Below, in pieces: positions 32,283 through 40,398 of a stretch of 64,000 nucleotides of DNA. The notes beneath the pieces were generated by a model, which made no database searches, had not been told where the DNA came from, and was given only the letters and a program-made list of their open reading frames with translations. Every line of letters starts with the position of its first letter. The first letter of the stretch is position 1. The translations under genes were made by a program, and so were the position numbers. The stretch is from CALUVN01 sp944323595 (lineage in GTDB: Bacteria; Cyanobacteriota; Vampirovibrionia; Gastranaerophilales; Gastranaerophilaceae): assembly GCA_963931255.1 (NCBI GenBank), contig OZ006972.1, forward strand, positions 1,550,001 to 1,614,000. Direction: 5' to 3'.

Positions 32283-33527
32283 TCATCTTTCACATATTTT
32301 ACCGATAAAATTTAAATTATTACTTATGGTTTCTAGTTCTAAACTTTTATTTTTAGTAACGTAGTAAAGATTATGAGTCTTATTTTTTATCATCTCATCA
32401 AGCTGTTTATCAATTTTAGCGGAGGAATGTTCAGTAATAACAAAATTCCAGTTATAATTTTTAATTATTTTTTCATTAATACTATTTTTAGACCCGTGAT
32501 GCGGGAGCGTGAAAACGCCGACTTTGTTAAAGATGTTTTCATAAAAACTTGTAAATCTTTTATATAAATTTTCGTCTTTAAGATTTGAATCTCCTGTATG
32601 CAGCCAGCCTACATTATCACTCCAAAAATTATACAAATTACACCAGCTCGGATAGGTGCACAAAAAATTAGTTAAATATTCGTGCCCCGATTGAAATCCC
32701 AAATTGTGTAATTCATCGTATTTGGTCATAGGACCGGAGTATAGAGATAAGGATATTAAATTTGCAAAAGAATTATCTCCATCAATCTTGGAAACTTTTA
32801 TGTTTTTTATACATTTAATCAGTTTTTGTATCAAAGCTCTTGCTGAGGGTAAATCTCCGTTTAACGTATATTGCTCGCTTAATTGCTGTAGTTCTTGATC
32901 ATTTGTATTAGTGAGGATTGTATCCCATATTTTGTTTAATTTTTCTGTGTGTGCTGAATATGTTAAAAGTATCCAGTTTAGATCTTTTGCTCCGAATTTC
33001 AGGGTAAAAAGTTTTATAAATTTACTATTAATTCCATCATGTTTTAAATCAATGTCAGTATGTTGATAATTTGCAAGGTTAACTCTGAAAGAGCTGTCGA
33101 GGTGTCTTACAGGGGAATACTGTGATTCATAGTCATCCGATTTAATCCAAATAGTATAAGGTCTGCTTAAAAATTTCAAATACCTATTGATGTTGGTATC
33201 AGGACTGTCATTATTAATGTTCCCTATAGCCCCAAACAAAAGTTTATCTCTGTCGCTTTTGTATGGTAAAACTACAACAGTGTCTTTAAAGATTCCTAAA
33301 TCAACCAAATCTAACACATCATTAATATGATCTTTATGAAAATGAGAAATGAATAAGATATCAATGGGGTTAGGATTTTTTTTATAATATTTTAAAAATT
33401 CTGTTTTACTTAATCCGCAATCATAAATATAATTAAATTGAGTTTTTTCTATTTCCAGTTTACCAGTATGAAAAGACTTATTTTTATATCCGTGCTGAGT
33501 TTGCGTAACTTTAAAATTATCGGTCAT
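32283..33527 (-). CDS. Metallo-beta-lactamase-fold hydrolase (ComEC-like)
   Basis: A 414-residue protein with the metallo-beta-lactamase fold. The first metal motif is H62-F-H64-K-D66-H67 (SHFHKDHIND), preceded by IYDCGLS. Further metal sites appear as T-G-D-S near residue 316 and P-H-H-G-S near residue 350, the D and H pattern of the ComEC/Rec2-type hydrolase domain. There are no membrane segments, so it is a stand-alone enzyme, perhaps a nuclease or phosphodiesterase. The ATG at 33527 is preferred. The frame runs open through the tRNA gene upstream, but that part is not protein. No strong ribosome binding site is seen. Confidence 0.72.
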   Translation of the reverse strand: MTDNFKVTQTQHGYKNKSFHTGKLEIEKTQFNYIYDCGLSKTEFLKYYKKNPNPIDILFISHFHKDHINDVLDLVDLGIFKDTVVVLPYKSDRDKLLFGAIGNINNDSPDTNINRYLKFLSRPYTIWIKSDDYESQYSPVRHLDSSFRVNLANYQHTDIDLKHDGINSKFIKLFTLKFGAKDLNWILLTYSAHTEKLNKIWDTILTNTNDQELQQLSEQYTLNGDLPSARALIQKLIKCIKNIKVSKIDGDNSFANLISLSLYSGPMTKYDELHNLGFQSGHEYLTNFLCTYPSWCNLYNFWSDNVGWLHTGDSNLKDENLYKRFTSFYENIFNKVGVFTLPHHGSKNSINEKIIKNYNWNFVITEHSSAKIDKQLDEMIKNKTHNLYYVTKNKSLELETISNNLNFIGKICER

Positions 33528-33594
33528 TGAATATGTAAAAATAATCAGTTCCTCTATTTTACCAGAAGCGATACTCCTTGTAATACTAAAAAAA

Positions 33595-33684
33595 CGGAGA
33601 AGATGGGATTCGAACCCATGATGCAGATTACTCCACATAACACCTTAGCAGGGTGCCGCCTTCAGCCTACTCGGCCACTTCTCC
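33595..33684 (-). tRNA. tRNA-Ser (GCT)
   Basis: Read on the minus strand, the 90 bases fold as a class II tRNA. The acceptor stem is GGAGAAG (from 33684) pairing with CTTCTCC (ending 33596), discriminator G at 33595. The anticodon loop CTGCTAA gives anticodon GCT (serine, AGY codons), with the long variable arm expected for serine, then the T arm with GGTTCGAATCC. CCA is not encoded. Confidence 0.95.
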
Positions 33685-33833
33685 ATTTATTATATTTTGT
33701 CATGGCATTATTTTTTATGCCCTCTTTAGCCTTATGATAACACAAATATTTTTTTTTGAAAATCTTTGAAAAAAAACTTTTTGAGTTTATAATGTTCTTA
33801 TCAAAGGAAATTAAGAGAAGAGGTATATATATT

Positions 33834-34349
33834 ATGATAGAAATGAAAGTTATGGGGATTGCGCTGGATACAAGAACAGGGTCACCTATTGTTGTTCTGC
33901 ACGATAAGGCTAACAGAAAGGCGCTGCCAATCTGGATTGGTTCTGCTGAAGCCAGTGCTATTATCAGAAAGATAGAAAATCTCACTGTAGCCAGACCTAT
34001 GACTCATGATTTGATTATTAATATTATTGAAAAAACAGGTTACACTCTTGATAGAGTTGAAATTAACGATGTTGAGAAAGAGACTTACTATGCAACTCTT
34101 TATCTGGTGGATGAAAACGGTAAAACCGTAGAAATTGATTCCCGTCCGTCTGATGCTATTGCTGTTGCTATACGTGTTGACGCCCCTATTTTTGTAACGG
34201 CGAATGTTATTTCAAGCGGCTCTGTCTCTACTGACAGTGCTAAGGATGAAGAAGAAGCTCAGGAATTCAAAAATTTTGTCCAAAGTCTTAAACCCTCTGA
34301 CTTTGAAAAACTTCTCAAAGATAATGACCACCACGAAAGCGATCAATAA
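33834..34349 (+). CDS. Bifunctional nuclease family protein (DUF151)
   Basis: A 171-residue protein of the bifunctional nuclease (BFN/DUF151) family, which has reported DNase and RNase activity. Signatures are LPIWIGSAEASAI (about 31-43), RPMTHDLI (about 53-60), YYATLYL, and IDSRPSDAIAVAIR (about 98-111). The C terminus (about 130-171) is an acidic helical extension. The ATG at 33834 follows AGAGAAGAGG and begins MIEMKVMGI, the normal family N terminus; an upstream in-frame start would add 26 unrelated residues. It is divergent from tRNA-Ser and ends with a strong terminator. Confidence 0.9.
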   Translation: MIEMKVMGIALDTRTGSPIVVLHDKANRKALPIWIGSAEASAIIRKIENLTVARPMTHDLIINIIEKTGYTLDRVEINDVEKETYYATLYLVDENGKTVEIDSRPSDAIAVAIRVDAPIFVTANVISSGSVSTDSAKDEEEAQEFKNFVQSLKPSDFEKLLKDNDHHESDQ

Positions 34350-34370
34350 AGATTTTAATGATTTTATTGT

Positions 34371-34397
34371 AAAAAGCCGGCTTATTGCCGGCTTTTT
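34371..34397 (+). terminator. Terminator after the DUF151 gene
   Basis: AGCCGGC (34375-34381), loop TTATT, GCCGGCT (34387-34393), flanked by A-run on the left and T-run on the right, so it can stop transcription from both sides. The convergent metalloprotease gene ends at 34408. Confidence 0.9.
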
Positions 34398-34407
34398 GCA
34401 TAGCTGG

Positions 34408-36891
34408 TTACTGTTCTCTGTGAGCTCTGTTTTCTTCCATTATTTCTTTTGCCCTGGCAAAAGTTTCTGGGAAATAATTAGCAATTACATATTCAGATTT
34501 GCATGTACCCATATTCAAAAGTGCGTAAGATTCTGCGAAAAATTCCATTGTACTGCTTAGTGCATATTTCGCATTATCGTTTACACCCGGAGGATTTTTC
34601 CGGTAATTTTCGTATTCCTTATTAAACAATTCAATTAATTTGTCATCAGTTGGAGATACGCCTTGAAAAGTACCTTGTTTATCAAGCAATTCCTGAACAG
34701 TAAGCGGTTTATCTCTTCCAAAATCTGCCGTAGGATCTTTCAGTTGTCCTTTAATTGCTTTAATTGCATTTTCCCTGTCATCTATATGATCACACATGTG
34801 TCCGGCTTCGTGTACAATGGTCTTTACCGCACGTTCTCCAATAAGGGCATTCGGGTCTAATACAATAATTCCTCCTCCTGCAACAGGTGAATAGAATCCG
34901 TTTGTAGAGCCGCCTATTGCATCATCATTGATACTGTCATCCAAAACCAGTTTTGTTCCGCAGGATGCGATATCATAAAGAACTACTGACGGAACTTTTG
35001 AAAGAACATTTTGAACATAATTATCAGGCAAATGTGATATGTCAATTGTTTTTGATTTTGCTCCGTTTTTGCTGACAGTTATTTGTCCATTATTGAATTG
35101 TACATCAAATGAATCGTTGTTTACTGTTTCTGTGTAAGCATTTGTTCCCTTTGAGGTTCTTTGAATTTTAGGAAGCTTATCTGCAATTTGTGAATTTTTA
35201 GGGTCAAAATTAAGTACATCTTTAAATTGATTGTACCCGTCATAATAATTTTTGATAAAATCTTCTTTGGTATCACCGAAACCGGCGCCTTGCGGTTGTA
35301 ATTTACCCATTAGATTACGCATTCCTGCTAGTTTGTTTTTGTCAGTTTCGGATTGAATTGCATCAAACACATCACCAATAAGCTCTTTACCGGTCAATTG
35401 TTTATATTTTTCAGCTGCAGGATAAATATTGTAACCGCCCGAAAGTACATCATCTTTACCTAGAATTTCTCCGGCTACTGCAAAATTCTTCTCGGTTATC
35501 AACTGCATAAAAGCGTCATCAAATGACATTTTTGAAGTTTGTTTTTGACCGTTTATCATTGTCTCTTTGATAACTTCACCGTTTTTTACTGTAAGCGAAG
35601 ATACAAAATTCCCGTCTTTATCATATACTTCACTTCTATAATCTGTGTCAAAACCTTTTGCCTGATTATTTTTCAAGTGATAGCGGAAGTTACCGTTTTC
35701 ATCATATTCAACGTCAAAATCTTCACCGGCATGGATTCCTTTTCCGACAAGGTCTTTGTATTTATCCATTGCGCTACCATTGAGTTCCGGCGTTTCTTTG
35801 CCAGTTTCATTTTTAATCTTAGGTACAACTTTAAGCTTACCGTCTTCAATTTTTAAGTCAAAATCTTCACCATAACGTGCGCCTCCGTCAAGCATTTGCT
35901 TAAGAGTTTCTATTGTTGTTTTGTCAACAGTTGTTTTCTTAGGAATATGCGTCAGATAAATCTCCCCGTCAGTCATAAATCCGCGTGGTTTGTCATCTCC
36001 TATAGAGTTATCTTTTATATCAATACCTGTTAACTGATTATTTTCATCATATTTAAAAGAAACACTTGTTGAATCTGGACTGTTTGCATTGAACACAATA
36101 TCTTCAAGCTGTAAATTTTTTGTATTACCACTTTTGTAAGGCAATGATTGTTTAACGGCAATACCGTCTTTAATATGCATTTTATAACTTTTTTCATCCG
36201 GATTTTGTGCATATTGAAACATTGTTTGCTCGCCTGTTTTATGGTTTATATATGTAGTTGATTTTTCACCGTTTTCATTGTAGGTATTTATTTCTTCACA
36301 GCCCTCATAACCGATAACTGAACTGTCAGTTTCTCTGCGTTCAAGTAGTTTTCCGGTTGCGTCACGCAGTTCGCTATATCCGTCTACGGTTCTTTCGTAA
36401 CAAATCTGTCCGTTTCTCTCGATTTGTTTATATTCTTCTGCAAAGGATGGTCCGCCAAGTTTTTGTATCAAATCTTTTGACATTCCAATCTTTTGAGAAG
36501 TTGCTTCAAGCCTTTCTGCGTATACCTCATCCCCTTTAGATGCAACAAAACCTAAAAATTTTCTAAAGTCATCGGCTTCTATTTCCTGACCATAAAACTC
36601 TTTTGCGTCGTCCAGGTATTTATTTAATTCATAATCGGTAATGATTCCGTCAAATTTGTTTTCTAAGAATGCTTTTTTAGGATAACCATCCGAAAATTTA
36701 CCGGACTGCACGGCTCTCATATTGGTTAAATCATCTTGACTAAGAGATTGTTCATTTTTATCGTCAAGAGAATTTATTTTGTCAAAAATCAGCAGGATTT
36801 TATCTAAGCGTTTGTCTCCGGCAAACTGTTTTTCTATATCTGCTCTTGTTACTTTTGAAAGGAAAATATGATTAATATCAATATCTGCCAT
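34408..36891 (-). CDS. Large HExxH metalloprotease-like protein (lethal-factor-like C terminus)
   Basis: An 827-residue protein with no signal peptide. The N-terminal 120 residues are helical and EF-hand-like in places (DKINSLDDKNEQSLSQDDL, KFDGIITDYELNKYLDDA). The middle (about 150-480) has repeated YDENGN / YDKDGN and K-x-G-E-x blocks like YwqK-type repeats. Near the end are the zinc motif H-E-A-G-H (694-698) and E-F-F-A-E (783-787), 89 residues apart, in the manner of the anthrax lethal factor-like metalloprotease family. It is therefore probably an active zinc protease, possibly a secreted effector. The ATG at 36891 follows AGAGG by 5 bases. Confidence in the protease is moderate. Confidence 0.7.
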   Translation of the reverse strand: MADIDINHIFLSKVTRADIEKQFAGDKRLDKILLIFDKINSLDDKNEQSLSQDDLTNMRAVQSGKFSDGYPKKAFLENKFDGIITDYELNKYLDDAKEFYGQEIEADDFRKFLGFVASKGDEVYAERLEATSQKIGMSKDLIQKLGGPSFAEEYKQIERNGQICYERTVDGYSELRDATGKLLERRETDSSVIGYEGCEEINTYNENGEKSTTYINHKTGEQTMFQYAQNPDEKSYKMHIKDGIAVKQSLPYKSGNTKNLQLEDIVFNANSPDSTSVSFKYDENNQLTGIDIKDNSIGDDKPRGFMTDGEIYLTHIPKKTTVDKTTIETLKQMLDGGARYGEDFDLKIEDGKLKVVPKIKNETGKETPELNGSAMDKYKDLVGKGIHAGEDFDVEYDENGNFRYHLKNNQAKGFDTDYRSEVYDKDGNFVSSLTVKNGEVIKETMINGQKQTSKMSFDDAFMQLITEKNFAVAGEILGKDDVLSGGYNIYPAAEKYKQLTGKELIGDVFDAIQSETDKNKLAGMRNLMGKLQPQGAGFGDTKEDFIKNYYDGYNQFKDVLNFDPKNSQIADKLPKIQRTSKGTNAYTETVNNDSFDVQFNNGQITVSKNGAKSKTIDISHLPDNYVQNVLSKVPSVVLYDIASCGTKLVLDDSINDDAIGGSTNGFYSPVAGGGIIVLDPNALIGERAVKTIVHEAGHMCDHIDDRENAIKAIKGQLKDPTADFGRDKPLTVQELLDKQGTFQGVSPTDDKLIELFNKEYENYRKNPPGVNDNAKYALSSTMEFFAESYALLNMGTCKSEYVIANYFPETFARAKEIMEENRAHREQ

Positions 36892-36977
36892 GCTAACCTC
36901 TTTCATAAATATTAAAAAACATTATTATAATTTTTTTATCGGCAGTGTATGGAAATTTCTTTAATGATTTTTGCGGA

Positions 36978-36995
36978 TTGTAACAAATGTTACAA
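36978..36995. promoter_or_regulatory. TTGTAACA palindrome between divergent genes
   Basis: TTGTAACA (36978-36985), AA, TGTTACAA (36988-36995): a perfect 8-bp inverted repeat with 2-base centre. It lies between the divergent metalloprotease gene (start 36891) and the small gene at 37061. Degenerate versions are seen at 38729, 40244 and 50337 and, on the minus strand, near 59090, all upstream of related-type genes. Confidence 0.6.
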
Positions 36996-37060
36996 TAATT
37001 TTTTATGCTGCAATTCCGACATATTAAAAACGTTTTATATATTTGAGAGAGAATAAGACT

Positions 37061-37267
37061 ATGAATACACAAGCGATTGATTCCATTCAGCCGCGTAATA
37101 TTTTCAGGGTTCAGCCTGTTAATTTTTACGAGGCCGGTGCAAGAAATCCACAACGTACACAGAATGACAGCGGTTTATTCACACAGCTGAATACTTCAGG
37201 GTACAACCTGAACAGACCGTCGCACGAAAATACTGCTGTTTCTAAACGTCTGGATTTATTTGCGTAA
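37061..37267 (+). CDS. Small hypothetical protein
   Basis: A 68-residue soluble protein, polar, without signal peptide or known motif (MNTQAIDSIQPRNIFRVQPV ... SKRLDLFA). The ATG at 37061 follows GAGAGAG. It is divergent from the metalloprotease gene, shares the TTGTAACA palindrome, and precedes another small gene, so the set may be co-regulated. Function unknown. Confidence 0.6.
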   Translation: MNTQAIDSIQPRNIFRVQPVNFYEAGARNPQRTQNDSGLFTQLNTSGYNLNRPSHENTAVSKRLDLFA

Positions 37268-37356
37268 CAAAACTTAATATTTGAACTATTTTAGGCAATT
37301 TTCCCCTGTAATTATACTTTATTATAATATAGGGATAATTAATATTGGGGAAAAAT

Positions 37357-37587
37357 ATGACATTCAAAACTGATGCAATAAGTAGTTCATTTGTAGCTCC
37401 GACACCGATAAAATGGCGTCAACCATCATTTTTCGGCACAAGTACACCTGCGTTTGCGCCTGCAAAGAAGGCGTCAGAGGAAGCTGCACCTGCAAAAACT
37501 TCTTATGCAAGTAATCCGTTTGCGGTTACACACTACAGCTTAGATTGCCCGAAACGTGACTATGACACCATAGATTTGCTCGGGTAA
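37357..37587 (+). CDS. Small PxFxG-motif protein
   Basis: A 76-residue soluble protein with the motif RQPSFFG at about residues 21-27 and an Ala/Pro/Lys-rich linker (PAFAPAKKASEEAAPAKTSYA). It starts with ATG at 37357, 6 bases after GGGG. Upstream is a TTTTCC...ATACTTTAT box also found ahead of other genes here. It belongs to the same N-terminal motif group as the proteins at 9633 and 40810. Function unknown. Confidence 0.62.
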   Translation: MTFKTDAISSSFVAPTPIKWRQPSFFGTSTPAFAPAKKASEEAAPAKTSYASNPFAVTHYSLDCPKRDYDTIDLLG

Positions 37588-37612
37588 ATAATTTTAAATT
37601 ATAATGATTAAT

Positions 37613-37692
37613 AAAAAGGAGAAATGTTATTTGAGGACGATAGCGCGAGCGAATGCGAGACGCGTGTTCTGAAAATAATTTTTCTCCTTTTT
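37613..37692. repeat. Intergenic hairpin repeat, copy 2 (likely bidirectional terminator)
   Basis: Arms AAAAAGGAGAAATGTTATTT (37613-37632) and AAATAATTTTTCTCCTTTTT (37673-37692) pair along about 20 bp with two mismatches. They enclose the same 40-base core as the copy at 25585-25660 with two differences. It lies between convergent genes (37587 and 37713). The outer arms differ from copy 1 but still pair. Confidence 0.8.
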
Positions 37693-37712
37693 ATTTCAGC
37701 AAATAAAAAATA

Positions 37713-37871
37713 TCACAGAAGGAAAAAGTTTTTTTCGTAATTCGTTCTGTAGATTTGTTTGTCTACGCTAAAATTCGGGCGGAAATCATAATGTTTTTCC
37801 TCGGATTTTCTGAATGAACTCAAACCGATGGCTCTTTCTTCGTCTTTGAATAATTTTTTTAACAGCTCCAT
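37713..37871 (-). CDS. Small hypothetical protein
   Basis: A 52-residue charged, soluble protein (MELLKKLFKDEERAIGLSSF ... ). AAGGAG lies 6 bases before the ATG at 37871; longer in-frame versions have no such site. It is flanked by the hairpin repeat on one side and a redox-domain gene on the other (divergent). No domain is recognised. Probably real because of the strong ribosome binding site. Confidence 0.6.
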   Translation of the reverse strand: MELLKKLFKDEERAIGLSSFRKSEEKHYDFRPNFSVDKQIYRTNYEKNFFLL

Positions 37872-37945
37872 ATTACTCCTTCTTTTTTTCGTGTATAATG
37901 TTCTTAATGACAGATATGTAAAAGTCAACGAAAAGGAGAATTATT

Positions 37946-38149
37946 ATGGCAGGAAAAGTTACAAAAGATATGAACATTATGGATATAGTACAAGCTTATC
38001 CTCAAAGTATTGAAGTATTTCAAAAGTATGGATTAGGCTGTATCGGTTGTGCTGCTGCAAGATTTGAAAACCTTGAAGCAGGCGCAAAGGTTCACGGATT
38101 TGATCCTGAAGCTATGGTTGCCGATATCAACGCTTTAATCGAAGAATAA
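37946..38149 (+). CDS. DUF1858 / hybrid-cluster-associated redox disulfide protein
   Basis: A 67-residue stand-alone DUF1858 domain. It has the usual helical start (TKDMNIMDIVQAYPQSIEVFQKYGLGC) and the C-x2-C motif C-I-G-C (residues 32-35) thought to form a redox disulfide. This family (N-terminal domain of ScdA/RIC and a common companion of hybrid cluster proteins) acts in Fe-S repair or nitrosative stress. hcp lies 6 kb away in the window, which fits. AAGGAG precedes the ATG by 7 bases. Confidence 0.88.
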   Translation: MAGKVTKDMNIMDIVQAYPQSIEVFQKYGLGCIGCAAARFENLEAGAKVHGFDPEAMVADINALIEE

Positions 38150-38160
38150 GCGCAAACTAA

Positions 38161-38690
38161 CTATTAGCAAACGTTGTGTTTGCATCAATAGGACTATACA
38201 ACTTTCCAAAAGTCGCCTATTTAAAGATATTTAAAAACTTTAAACATCTTTGTAATAGGCGGCTTTTGTATAGACCGATTCTTCCCTCTCCTGATTTGGA
38301 GAGGGTGCCCGTAGGGCGGGTGAGGGGGCAAACGAATCGTTTGCAGCAGTATGACGGACTAGATTTCCCCGCCCCGTCAGATTGACCTCTGTGAGGGAGA
38401 GTAGTAGGGTTTTGCATCAACACGACTCTTCAACTTTCAAAAAGTTGTCTTTTAAAAAAGTTCAAGTCGTTTTAAATATCTTTGAAGTTATCGGCTTTTG
38501 TAGAAACCATATTCCCCTCTCCTTAGTAGGAGAGGGGGTAGTGGTGAGGTGCAAACATAAGTTTGCATCAATACGACTCCTCGAGATTGGAATTGTCGTC
38601 TGTATTAGATGTTCAAATAATTTTAAATATCTGCGGACAGTAACGAGAGCGTGTCCCGAAAATGATTTTTCTTTATCGTTTTTTAGGTAA
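38161..38690 (+). repeat. Intergenic repeat block, two inverted copies of the 150-bp repeat plus hairpin remnant
   Basis: This gene-free stretch (38150-38879) contains two reverse-orientation, diverged copies of the unit tandemly repeated at 53316-54065. Each has GCAAAC...GTTTGC, a GCATCAATA-type join, ACTTTCCAAAAG/GTCG, TTTAAAGATATTTAAAA and GGCTTTTGTA(T/G)A, ending in a CCTCTCC/GGAGAGG hairpin (about 38166-38345 and 38415-38600). At 38636-38680 a shorter piece, GGACAGTAACGAGAGCGTGT and CCCGAAAATGATTTTTC, resembles the core of the hairpin repeat. No gene was found here; open frames are shadows. Confidence 0.7.
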
Positions 38691-38729
38691 AACTTATGAG
38701 ATGCACAAAAGCGAAGAAATCTATTTATG

Positions 38730-38849
38730 TAACGAAATGTAAATATAACTTGCAAACTACCTGAAACCCTGTCATACTCCCTCATAGGATAGGATAGGAT
38801 AGGATGCGATGCACGCGTATCAACTTTTTCTGCTAAAAATACTTTATAT
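38730..38849 (+). promoter_or_regulatory. Shared upstream element, copy 1 (AGGAT repeats)
   Basis: About 120 bases ahead of the metalloprotease gene at 38880 are nearly identical to 40245-40363. They comprise AACGAAATGTAAATATAA, AACCCTGTCATACTCCCTCA, four AGGAT repeats (38786-38805), GCGATGC-x-CGCGTATCAA and GCTAAAAATACTTTAT. The last may be the promoter; the earlier parts may bind a regulator. Confidence 0.7.
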
Positions 38850-38879
38850 ATATACAAAGTATTCAAACAGGAGAGAGCT

Positions 38880-40157
38880 ATGGTTCAATGGCAAGCAATT
38901 AATCCTAATCTATTTAACACACAAATTTATCTGTCTGGTAATCAGCAAGGATATATGGCAAATAATTTTACTCCGATGTTTCCTGTTCAGCCTTTTATGC
39001 CATCTCAGCCTGTCGGATTTTGCGGCGGATATGAATTTATGGTGCAGCCAAACTCTTTCTGGGGCAGTAAGTTCGGGAATTTTCTTGCCGGAATGTTCGG
39101 ATTAAAAATTCAGCAGCCTGCTATAAACAGTTCTCAAATATATCAGAATATGGGACTAAATTTAAATAGTGTTAGTCGGAATGAAAGTCTTGTGGACTCA
39201 CAGCCTGTTCAAGCGCCGTCCAATAATTCAAATCTAACTTTAGAACAAAAAGAAGAGCAGCATCGAGAAGTTGTTCAACAATCTGTAAAATGTATTGAAG
39301 AATATTTTGATGAGTCAGGTTTGGGCAATCATTTTAAAACTCCTGAAGATAAAAAATTATTTTTACAATGCCTTAAAGAAGTCGTCTATGATAAAGAGAA
39401 ACAAGGTGCAGGTCACGCAGAAGCCGGAATTATACATATAGAAACAAATAATGAACAATGTAATACTCTTGCGCAGATGACAAAATTACTTATACATGAA
39501 GCAAATCATGCATATTTACAAAGAAAATCTGCTCAGGATGGAACTTTGAATTTCCCTACAAAAGCGGAGGAAGTTGAATGCGAAACTCTTGCTCTCAAAA
39601 CAATGTCTTATTTTGTGAAAAATGTTGATGGTATGGAAGATTATGAAATTTATGGAAAAAATATAAGTGAATATACTGATGCTGCTACAATTCAAAGTAA
39701 TCCGGGCTTTAAGAATTGGTTAAACGGGTATCAACAATTAGCAGATAATTTGAGCGGTGATATTACAATTCAGCACAGTCTAAATCCTGACAAGCATAGT
39801 CCGAAAGGTCAAATTAATATTAAAAACGGTGATGTTATTCAAATAAATGGCGAACCGCCGCGTACTATCGGCAAAGATGCTTATTTGGAGGGCTGTGATG
39901 ATACCGCTGTTACGCAGCTTATTATGCACAAAAGTTATTACAATACACCTGAAGATGAACGTACACCTGATACTTTTGGTAATTTAATATTTGATGAGCT
40001 GCAAGCTACGCCGGAAGAGCTTCAACAAGTATTTAAGTGTAATGATGATATCAATAGTTTTGAAAAAATACCTTTTATAGTATCTCGACAAAACCCTCAA
40101 ACCGGGAACTTAGAAGTGGTTTATAGTGGATATAAATATATCCCACAAAAAAATTAA
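38880..40157 (+). CDS. Hypothetical protein with HExxH metalloprotease-like motif
   Basis: A 425-residue protein without a signal peptide. The first 120 residues are Gln/Asn/Pro-rich (MVQWQAINPNLFNTQIYL ...). Residues about 125-260 form a helical domain with H-E-A-N-H (about residues 205-209) in LLIHEANHAYLQRK, then E-E-V-E-C-E-T-L-A about 22 residues later, a possible third zinc ligand. The C-terminal third is unrecognised. The motif suggests a small zinc peptidase, but no family match is claimed. GGAGAG lies 7 bases before the ATG, and the promoter region is a duplicate of that ahead of 40399. Confidence 0.62.
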   Translation: MVQWQAINPNLFNTQIYLSGNQQGYMANNFTPMFPVQPFMPSQPVGFCGGYEFMVQPNSFWGSKFGNFLAGMFGLKIQQPAINSSQIYQNMGLNLNSVSRNESLVDSQPVQAPSNNSNLTLEQKEEQHREVVQQSVKCIEEYFDESGLGNHFKTPEDKKLFLQCLKEVVYDKEKQGAGHAEAGIIHIETNNEQCNTLAQMTKLLIHEANHAYLQRKSAQDGTLNFPTKAEEVECETLALKTMSYFVKNVDGMEDYEIYGKNISEYTDAATIQSNPGFKNWLNGYQQLADNLSGDITIQHSLNPDKHSPKGQINIKNGDVIQINGEPPRTIGKDAYLEGCDDTAVTQLIMHKSYYNTPEDERTPDTFGNLIFDELQATPEELQQVFKCNDDINSFEKIPFIVSRQNPQTGNLEVVYSGYKYIPQKN

Positions 40158-40244
40158 GTTAATGCAATAGTATTTTATTAAACTTTCAAAAATTCATGTT
40201 GTAAGGTTAAATCAAATGATTAGTTGTTATTTGTTGTTTAATTG

Positions 40245-40363
40245 TAACGAAATGTAAATATAATTTGTAAAATGGCTAAAACCCTGTCATACTCCCTCAT
40301 AGGATAGGATAGGATAGGATGCGATGCCCGCGTATCAATTTTTTCCGCTAAAAATACTTTATT
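40245..40363 (+). promoter_or_regulatory. Shared upstream element, copy 2 (AGGAT repeats)
   Basis: Second copy of the element at 38730-38849, with the same order of blocks and the same four AGGAT repeats (40301-40320), a few single-base differences, then GCTAAAAATACTTTAT (from about 40346). It precedes the 117-residue protein gene at 40399 by 36 bases. Confidence 0.7.
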
Positions 40364-40398
40364 TAAGTATAAATGAAGTTTAAGGAAAGGAAAAAGTT

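Noticed and set aside
33528..33638. N-terminal extension of the metallo-beta-lactamase-fold protein
   Set aside because: It overlaps the tRNA-Ser gene (33595-33684) and has no coding character; the ATG at 33527 gives a sensible protein.
38176..38866. Several short open frames in the repeat block
   Set aside because: They run over repeats and hairpins on both strands, have no ribosome binding site, and have low-complexity or basic translations.
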